Part shown: in pieces, positions 56,869 through 64,000 of the stretch
Layout: each line of letters opens with the position of its first letter
How positions within the stretch are numbered: the stretch's first letter is position 1
Source: Pollenia angustigena
Lineage: Eukaryota; Arthropoda; Insecta; Diptera; Polleniidae
Direction: 5' to 3'
Length of the DNA: 64,000 nt
Assembly: GCA_930367215.1 (NCBI GenBank)
Contig: OV884056.1
Location: 234,847,127 to 234,911,126 of the forward strand
The notes under the pieces: generated by a model
Told to the model about the DNA's origin: nothing
Database searches by the model: none
The model's input: the letters and a program-made list of their open reading frames with translations, nothing else
Position numbers and translations under genes: made by a program

Positions 56869-57299
56869 TACTTCCTTCATCAATATAAAAAAAAAAAAAA
56901 CACTAAAGAACATTAAAATTTAATGTATGTCTACAGAATCACTACAACTGTTCGGTTTTATAACGAAAAACGGAACACTACATAATATTCGTAACTTATA
57001 TACGAACACTAAAAAAAAATAGATATCATTTATGGGTGTGTGTACCGTACGCTAACTAATGTTCGCTTAATTTGTTAAACACTGAATCAAAACATGTTTT
57101 AATGTTTTGATTGTAGACATAGACCAAAGGCAAACTTGCATAGAGAGAAACATTTGGAATTTTTCTATGAATATCGTTATATGAATTGATAATTATTACC
57201 AAAGATTGATGCTTATAAAGACGGTGTTTTCTCTTTAAACTGCACTTTATGTAAATACATGTTTTATTACTCTGGTGTTTAATATTTTTTTTGCGTTCT

Positions 57300-57815
57300 T
57301 AAAGCTAGTTTACACTATCTCACAAGTCTTTCGTATTCCATAATACTTTGTGAGACTGAAATCTGATAAGTTTTGTTGCGACTGTCAAAAAATCTAATCT
57401 AACATGACAGTTTGTGTTCACACCATCACACAAAGTATACACATGAAATAAATTTTTTTTTTTTAATTCCCTAAGCTAATCCCCGCGAAGCGCTACGCTT
57501 GTCTGCAGGAAAGAAGCCAGAGTCTCTGGCGGGAATCGAACCCGCAACCCCGGCTCTGATAGACTAGCTCTCTGCCAGCCAGCCTACCGGGGCACTCAAC
57601 CTGCAACCCAAATGCAACCCTGATCCAATGAAAAGAATTATTGTTTAGAAATTTTTCCAAAAACGATGAAATCGTATGGGATGTCAAACTTTTTTCATAA
57701 TACTTGTCATTTTCCTGACACATGGCATTCACACTATCACACTTTGTCATATTACTTGAGTTTTTGACATGTATTAATACAAAGTAAATATAATAGTGCA
57801 ATCTAGCCTTTAGTA
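57300..57815. mobile_element. TTTACACTAT element holding a SINE, TSD TGCGTTCT
   Basis: Ends TAAAGCTAGTTTACACTAT and, inverted, TACTAAAGGCTAGATTGCAC. An 8-bp repeat TGCGTTCT flanks it (57292-57299 and 57816-57823). ACAAAGT and CACACTAT words are mirrored inside. Confidence 0.65.
57452..57595 (-). mobile_element. tRNA-derived SINE, copy 3
   Basis: On the minus strand: GCCCCGGTAGGCTGGCTGG, A-box-like TGGCTGGCAGAG, perfect B box GGTTCGATTCC, GCCAGAGACTCTGG, the family tail GCAG..GCGGGGATTAGC, and a poly(A) end (poly(T) at 57453-57464 on the plus strand). Confidence 0.85.
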
Positions 57816-57823
57816 TGCGTTCT

Positions 57824-58612
57824 ATTATAATCGGTTCTTTTGCAATGATTTACCTTTCCTTTATTCCATTGTCGGTTTATTTTTTGTTGCTATTCTATTC
57901 TACACAAGCACAAAACATGCATTCCAAAAAACTTCTAAAATAATGCTTGATTTATTTTAGTGAGAGTCATGTTCATGTTATTTTTGTTATGTTATTTATG
58001 CTTACACTGAAATGCGGTTATTGGAAGTAGTGTGGAATAGAAGACATAACTTTTAAAAACTTTTGCGCAGCTCTTGACTCTTTACCACGCTTTGTTATAT
58101 AAATATGGTAATATTCTAATGGTTGTTTAGTACGTAATTAACTCACCAGTTTGTCAATAGATGCCTTAACTGCAGACGTTTTTACACATAAACAGGGTAA
58201 GTTGTTCAAGCTTTATGATTGATAAAAAGTTTTTGCATATTTTGAGATATTTTTGGGAAAGAGGTTTATTTACTCATTTTGGTATTAAACAATCAATATC
58301 TTAAAAATTATTAGCGGGTCCACACTTTGTATTAAGTGTACATTTCTGTGTTATTAAATACGATTTTATACTACAAAGCGTGAGTGTCTTTTTCGTATGT
58401 ATTGTTAATTAATGAATCTACTGAGTGAAAGAGAGAGAGAGAGAGATAATAGAGATTCGCCAAATCTTTTATTTTAGTAAATTCAAAACACGTGTTTACT
58501 ACACCTTTTTGTAGGATTTTCCAACCACGGCGTAGTAAATTTTATTCTTATACATTTGTTGTTGCAGTGTTGTAAATGTTAGTACTTTAACTAAATTAAT
58601 AAGATTAACAAG
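57824..58612. other. Unassigned spacer
   Basis: No gene seen. A (GA)n run lies at 58429-58446. Confidence 0.5.
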
Positions 58613-59409
58613 GTCTACAATAGAGCTGCTAAACTATTGATAGTTGGTCCAATCGATAGTATCGAAAAGTTTCTATGTGCCAATTGTGTGGAACGGTAGT
58701 CAGTGAGGGGGGAATGAAAAAGTTTTAAAACTTCATTTACAGAAAACGTTTTTCAGGTATAAAGACCAGCATATTAATTTTTTTTTTTTTTTTTTTTTTT
58801 ACTGTTAGGACCAGCACTCAGGGGATGACCCCTACTAATGCATTGCATTGTGTTGGAACTAGGAAAATAGGTTATGGGAAGGAGGATAGAGGGAGTAGTG
58901 TTTGTGAACATTCACTTAAAATTTCAGTGGCATCTATAGTTTATAATTAATATAAATTTTTTATATGTAGATATATAGAGACGGTTAATTGTCATCAGGG
59001 TTGTTAGTTTTTTTCACCTTTGACGTCACAATAATCAATTTAAGGCAAGAAATTTAAAAGATTATTTCGTAACCCTTGCGTTGAAAGTTAAAATTTTTTG
59101 AATTTTCAAGGAAGTAGGATAAAGTATTTTACTAAATAGCCCCATTAATTTTTTTAGCCACCTTTAGCGAGAAAACACCACTTCTAAGAACCCTGACTGC
59201 TATTATATTTTTAAACTTAAAATTATTTTAGCTGAATAAACAAGGTAACACTCATTCAATTACATAATTTAGTTTATATAAGGTAAGTATGATTGACAGT
59301 ATTTTGCTATGTAAGTAAGTACATAATTATGTGCCAATAAGAAAAAAGTGCTTAAGTCTATTTTTTAAATTTTAAAGGTGATTTTTGAAAATTTACTCCT
59401 ATTCTCATA

Positions 59410-60697
59410 AAGGGTGGTTAAATTGTAAGGGCCGATGTTGAATGTGAACCACACCTAAACGCCAAGTTTTTTTCCGAATTTTATTTGACATTTCTCTATT
59501 TCAGACTTACTCAATTTGAACCATGGAGAGATACACAATCCAACAACGTGTTAAAGTTATCCAGACTTATTATGAAAATGGGCGTTCAAATCAAAATGCA
59601 TATCGTGCACTTCGTGATTTTTTTGGTCAATTTGATCGTCCAAATGTGCGTACAATCGCAAAAATCGTGGAAAAATTCGAGCAAACCGGGTCTGTAGAAG
59701 ATTTGAGAACACCAGTGCATGCTCGTACAGCTCGTACTGCAGAAAATATTGCTGCTGTTCGCGATAGTGTGGCTGAAGAGCCGTCGTCGTGCCCAACAAT
59801 TGCACCTCTCACGCTCGTCGTTGATGAACAGTATGCATAAAGACTTGCATTTACACGCTTACAAGGTGCAATTGGCTCAAGAACTAAAGCCTCTTGACCA
59901 TTCCAAACGTCGTGAATGGGCAGAATGGTGGCAAGAAATGGCAACAGTGGATGATCAATTTTCGAAGAAAATCATCTTCAGTGATGAGGCACATTTTCAC
60001 CTCAGTGGATTCGTCAATAAACAGAATTGCCGCATTTGGGCGAATGAGAATCCAAGAGTGATTGTCGAAAAACCAATGAACCCACAAAGAGTGACTGTTT
60101 GGTGCGGTTTATGGGCTGGCGGCATCATCGGGCCGTATTTTTTCCAAAATGAGGCCGGTCAGGCAGTTACTGTGAATGGTGTTCGCTATCGTGAGATGAT
60201 AACGAACTTTTTATGGCCCGAATTGGAAGATATGGATGTGGACGATATGTGGTTTCAGCAGGACGGTGCCACTTGCCACAGATAACGAAACAATGGCTCT
60301 TTTGCGCAACAAATTCAATGGCCGTGTTATCTCACGTAATGGCGATGTCAATTGGCCGCCAAGATCATGTGATTTGACACCGTTGGACTTTTTTCTTTGG
60401 GGTTATTTGAAAGAAAAGGTGTATGTCGATAAGCCAGCAACAATTTAAGAGCTAAAGGATGAGATAATTCGGCACATTAACGGCATAGAACCTCCATTAT
60501 GCCTCAGGGTCATCGAAAATTTGGACCATCGGATGGAGGTGTGCCGCCGTGGTCGCGGCGCCCATTTGGCCGATATTTTGTTCCATACATAATTGAGTAA
60601 TACCAATATATCATAATAAAATAAAATTACAATAATTTCCTAAATAGTTTGTGTTTTATTCAAAATCGACATCGGCCCTTGAAATTTAACCACCCTT
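59410..60697 (+). mobile_element. DD41D mariner, full length, TSD TA
   Basis: 1288 bp, 32-bp inverted ends starting AAGGGTGGTTAAATT with 29 of 32 bases matching, TA on both sides (59408-59409 and 60698-60699). It is inserted in the hAT element and carries a nearly complete but broken transposase. Confidence 0.93.
59523..60592 (+). pseudogene. DD41D mariner transposase, two frameshifts and one stop
   Basis: It starts at ATG 59523 (MERYTIQQRVKVIQTYY, first helix-turn-helix region). A frame change near 59782, within RRRAQQL, probably reflects a small deletion. The second frame runs through FSDEAHFHLSGFVNKQNCRIW (first Asp, codon at 59982) and WCGLWAGGIIGPYFF to FQQDGATCH (second Asp). A second frame change lies near 60285. 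The third frame has CDLTPLDFFLWGY (third Asp) and reaches a natural stop at 60590, but TAA at 60446-60448 interrupts it. Allowing for the frame change, the second to third Asp spacing is 41 residues. Only three lesions in about 350 codons suggest a fairly young copy. Related remnants lie at 30480, 44741, 46480 and 54649. Confidence 0.9.
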
Positions 60698-61234
60698 TAT
60701 AATCATCGCTTATCTGCGGTTATATTTTTTTAAGTTTTTGTTCCTTTTGTTCTTTATGTCACAGATCGGAAGTAAACTTAAGTTTTTATTCTAAATATAA
60801 TTACCCATTGAAAAAAGACATGTACGCAAAGAGTAATTTTTCTACAACTTCCTGAAAAGTCGTACAAAATAATTGAAACTTTACCCGTGTGTAATTTGGT
60901 TGTGAAGATCTCAAGGGTGCCATTGTTTCTAGTTGTTGTTGCATGTGTACTTTTGATTATAAATATCTAAAAAATCTCTAATTTAGGTTAATTTAACTTT
61001 AGTACTTTTCCTTATTCCCAAAGAACTAAAAAAGTTTATGCACTGCTTAAAACTTGCATCTAATAAGTGGTTTAAAATGTTTCGTTGACTACATCTAATC
61101 AACTTTGCAGTTACTTTTAAAATTTTCCGATAGTATCGATTGTGATAAAAACTATCGATAGTCCGCCAAAAATAAAACTATCGATTGTTTTGCAGCTCTA
61201 GTCTACAAGGGACTTTACTATCAACGGTGGAAAT

Positions 61235-61932
61235 TAGTGCTGGGATACTATCGATGTTTTCTACTATCGATATTTATCAATAGTTTAGATTTCACTATCG
61301 ATACATCTATATTACTATCGACTGAATGTTTGTACTTAAGTAGAAAAACTTTAACTACTTTTTATCAGGCTACAGTTCGTTATTTTTATGACTTTATTGA
61401 ACGTAAGAGACGTATCTATGTACGCTCGTTATTTTAGATGCCAGTTTTTAAAAATTGTGATGCTGATAAGCACCTTTCTGAAGGAACCAAAGTAACAGGG
61501 ACTCTAAGATATTTTATTGTAACTTAAGATAATTTTCTAAATTGGTTTTGATTCTCAACCCAAAAGGTAATCAATCAAGCGGACTTATCCTCTAATGGTC
61601 GTTCATTGTTTCGTCCCATGTTCGCAATTGCATTTGCATTTTTTTACAGCATTACAAAAATATTTAACATTTCAGTCCCTATGTAAACATATACAAATTT
61701 CGACATAAAGGCTTTAATTAGCAGTAAAAAATTACAGCTAAGCAATCCGTAGCACCTGCCATTCTTGTTGTAATAATAGCAAGTAAAAACTTGCGGCGAA
61801 AAACTGTGTGTGTATAGCTGCTGTAACATGCCTTCATAGCTGTATTTTAAATGATAATAATAATAATATCGATATTGATATTTTCGAGAGTTTACGCCTA
61901 TCGATAGTACCTTCGATTGTTTCCCAGCACTA
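61235..61932. mobile_element. hAT MITE, TAGTGCTGGGA ends, TSD GTGGAAAT
   Basis: 698 bp, ends TAGTGCTGGGATACTATCGA and, inverted, TAGTGCTGGGAAACAATCGA. The flanking duplication GTGGAAAT is perfect (61227-61234 and 61933-61940). CTATCGAT words cluster at both ends, so it is related to the element 34 bp away at 58621-61200. Confidence 0.9.
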
Positions 61933-62083
61933 GTGGAAATATATTGGGATACTTATAAAAAATCTGTGATAATCGAAATAGTAATGTCAAATTGTACCAG
62001 TCTACTGAAATTAAACGAACATTTTAGATATTTAAAATAGATTATAATCTATTATCAATGTGAAAATTCATTTTTTTCAATAA

Positions 62084-62460
62084 AAATTTTTATAAATTTA
62101 CAAGATTTAGTTTGTTGTGCTTAATTCCCAATTTTTATTCTTGATAAAAACACTGAAATTTATTGTTGAAGTGGGGAATCTAAGAAAAGATAAACTCATT
62201 GTTTATTGTTGTTATTTTTGTTTAAGCTTTGACATTGTTACAAATAAAACTGTTGCTTATAATTCTTATTCGCTTTATAGTTTTATTTGTTTAATATTTT
62301 TAGTTTTTTTTTTTTTAAATTTAGCCTAAACAACCAGTGAAATGCGCATAGGAATAGCTTATCTTATCAACAATAAATTTCAGTGTTTTTATCAAGAATA
62401 ACAATTGGGAATTAAGCACAATAAAAACAATTTTGTAAATAAAAAATTTTGTATTCCCAA
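62084..62460. mobile_element. Fold-back element, ~95-bp arms
   Basis: The left arm (62084-62178) and right arm (62362-62460) are inverted copies sharing GTGCTTAATTCCCAAT and GATAAAAACACTGAAATTTA. The outer right end reads TTTTGTATTCCC. Partial copies at 17587 and 25690. Confidence 0.85.
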
Positions 62461-62803
62461 GAAAATTACTTTGATTTTTATAAAATTTAGTTATTATTAT
62501 TTTGCAGATTTTCATTTATATAAAAACTTGCCCTGCACATAAATACGTATGCAATTCTATTGTATCCCAAGTGTTTGTTTTCGTTTGTTTTTTGGGTTAA
62601 TGAAAGCGCAATGCAGTTGTTGTAAGTAAACACTCGTAATTATTGTTGTTACGTTTAATGTTGCCAATTAAACATGTTCTAGACGAGAATTTCAAGAGTT
62701 AATTCATTTTAGAAATGATTTAAGTTGTTATATGTTGACTTCGAAGGAGCGATTTAGAAATTTATCTGTTTATTTATATACAAATTTAATATACGTTTGT
62801 ATC

Positions 62804-63046
62804 GAGCCCTTATAGCAAAAATGATGTAACAAACAAAAATAAAATTTTACAGGAGAAGGTTTTTTTTATATTTTTGCTTCAAATCTTGGATTTCGTTTGA
62901 AATAGCTTTTGCTATTATTTCGTAACGGTATTTCCCAGAGATATGAGATTTTTAACGATGATGCAAATGATCAAAAAATTTTCGATTTTCATCAAAAAAC
63001 AAAAATCTAAAATGTTGTCGGTTACATCATTTTTGCTATTAGGGCT
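62804..63046. mobile_element. Small MITE, GAGCCCTTATAGC ends
   Basis: 243 bp with 27-bp nearly perfect inverted ends (GAGCCCTTATAGCAAAAATG..). Target duplication is unclear. Confidence 0.8.
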
Positions 63047-64000
63047 CGGTATGTTTGTTTGTTCCCTTTAGATACCTAAAATTCTAAACTTATGCCCAAT
63101 TTTCAGGATAGTATTTAAATCAATATTAAGTAAATTTTCATAACAAACTTAAATCGTATTTAAAACAGATTAGTTTTTTGAGTTTATTTGAAAAGTCTTA
63201 TTTAATTAAATAAAAGTATGGTAGCACTACTAAATACAAAAAAAATATATAAAAAAGTGTATTTATTTACAAGGTGGTCTGAAAAAACAGCTGACTGTTA
63301 ATGCTTTGCCTGTTGTTGTTGTATTGTTGTGATATTGAGGCCGCCTTGCTAAAATATTACAATGGAATCTTAAGTTGAAATTAAGTGTACCACATCGGTG
63401 ACTTAAGTTTCACTTAATTTTGTATTTAAAACGATTTTAAAAATAAATGTGTTTTAATATCAATCCAAAAAATTGGCCATTATTTTCTTAAAAGTTTCAC
63501 ACTAATTTTCTGATTACCCGGTGCTTAAAAAATACTGTAAATATACATGTGTTTATTTTCAAGTGGTCAGGGCACCTTCCATACAGCAACATAAAGTACA
63601 GTATATATATTTCGTAAACGGTTAGAGTAAAAGTTTTCAAATTTGGATATTTGCAAGCGTGTCATCTCCCATTTACATGCAGATGGGTTAAGTGCCGCTG
63701 TTTACTTAAACTTAGCGTATTCCGGAAGTCAAAATTTCTACCATTTCTTCAAATATTAGCGGCCGTGTATAAGCAATAGTATGCTCAGATTTGTTCACGA
63801 TTGGCGTAGTTATGTTAACACGCTCCGCTGCACGAAAAGCACCAAACGAATGGCACAGTGTGCACACACTAGCGTGGCCGTTATTTTAATTTATTTTTTT
63901 TTTTTATTTCTTATATTCTCACTTCTCGGTTCAGTTTTATTTGAAAAAAAATACAAAAATGTTTCATAGCGATAAGTTGTGTTTGAGAGTTACAAGTCTA
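63047..64000. other. Unassigned sequence at right edge
   Basis: No gene or element end recognised. AAGTATGGTAGCA near 63215 is also present at 55992 and, as GTATGGTAGTAGCA, near 14884, so part may be a repeat fragment. Confidence 0.4.

Larger units (their letters stand above)
54147..57084 (+). mobile_element. CAGTGTTCG MITE broken by nested insertions, TSD ATTCAAAA
   Basis: The left part is about 54147-54480, the middle about 55640-55735 (CTGTTCGTGCTGTAGTCGC) and the right about 56880-57084, ending TTGTTAAACACTG. Flanks ATTCAAAA (54139-54146) and AATCAAAA (57085-57092) differ at one base, which supports reading all three parts as a single insertion. An RT scrap, an internally deleted mariner and a hAT copy lie between them. 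Confidence 0.7.
58621..61200 (+). mobile_element. TATCGATAG hAT element interrupted by a mariner, TSD GTCTACAA
   Basis: Ends TAGAGCTGCTAAACTATTGA and, inverted, TAGAGCTGCAAAACAATCGA. The flanking duplication GTCTACAA is perfect (58613-58620 and 61201-61208). Without the mariner it is about 1.29 kb and non-coding. TATCGATAG words cluster in both ends. An inverted relative lies at 55745-56868. Confidence 0.88.

Noticed and set aside
58990..59195. Separate hAT element with CAGGGTTSTTAG ends inside the 58621 element
   Set aside because: The sister copy at 55745-56868 shows comparable sequence around the left end, so this is part of the same element.
59627..59944. 105-codon minus-strand frame
   Set aside because: Antisense to the DD41D transposase.

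Overview
This 64 kb window is strongly A+T-rich and is built almost entirely of transposable elements inserted into one another. I see no intact host gene. The repeat types suggest a higher fly, probably a calyptrate (blowfly or house-fly group): jockey-like and other non-LTR retrotransposon remnants, a Penelope-like element, DD41D and DD34D mariners, elements carrying GTCY proto-microsatellites like dipteran mini-me/INE-1 types, and very many non-autonomous DNA transposons. The species cannot be named from the sequence.

Layout. 1-8.4 kb: a LINE RNase H remnant, a Harbinger-like MITE, a second LINE RT pseudogene with a TA tail, and two inverted-repeat elements, one with GTCGAC clusters and one with two tandem hairpins. 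8.4-12.5 kb: one jockey-type RT split by a hAT element (8644-10072), a CACAG-ended MITE (10110-11120) and a CAGTGTTCG MITE. 14.4-16.9 kb: a mini-me-like fragment, a minus-strand LINE RNase H remnant and a small TAA-flanked MITE. 18-21.5 kb: an inverted copy of the CACAG element, then a Penelope-like GIY-YIG endonuclease remnant with a hammerhead-like motif. 21.7-24.4 kb: a hAT MITE, twin CCCTGCAAAT MITEs around a possible exon, and a MITE holding a tRNA-derived SINE. 25-31 kb: mariner remnants and a Harbinger-like MITE with internal duplications. 31.7-36 kb: a mini-me-like element carrying another MITE, a MITE carrying a pogo-like MITE, and a hAT transposase pseudogene. 36180-38893: the only intact coding element, a hAT-like transposon with a 596-codon transposase and a perfect 8-bp target duplication. 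39.6-48.6 kb: more hAT, SINE, mariner and MITE insertions. 49391-52990: a 3.6 kb hAT element stuffed with three to four other insertions, including five repeat units of exactly 153 bp. 54-62 kb: a MITE, hAT and mariner stack. The end of the window holds small fold-back MITEs.

The most robust internal evidence is target-site structure. Eleven elements end in CAG.. or TAG.. inverted repeats and are flanked by 8-bp direct repeats, six of them perfect matches that I would stake most on. Other families show TA or TAA duplications. These boundaries order the insertions in time: for example jockey RT, then hAT, and an old hAT, then mini-me and MITEs inside it. The genes do not form a host pathway; the only likely functional protein is the transposase at 36515-38305, which could mobilise non-autonomous elements with matching ends.

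All family assignments come from reading motifs and were not checked by database search.
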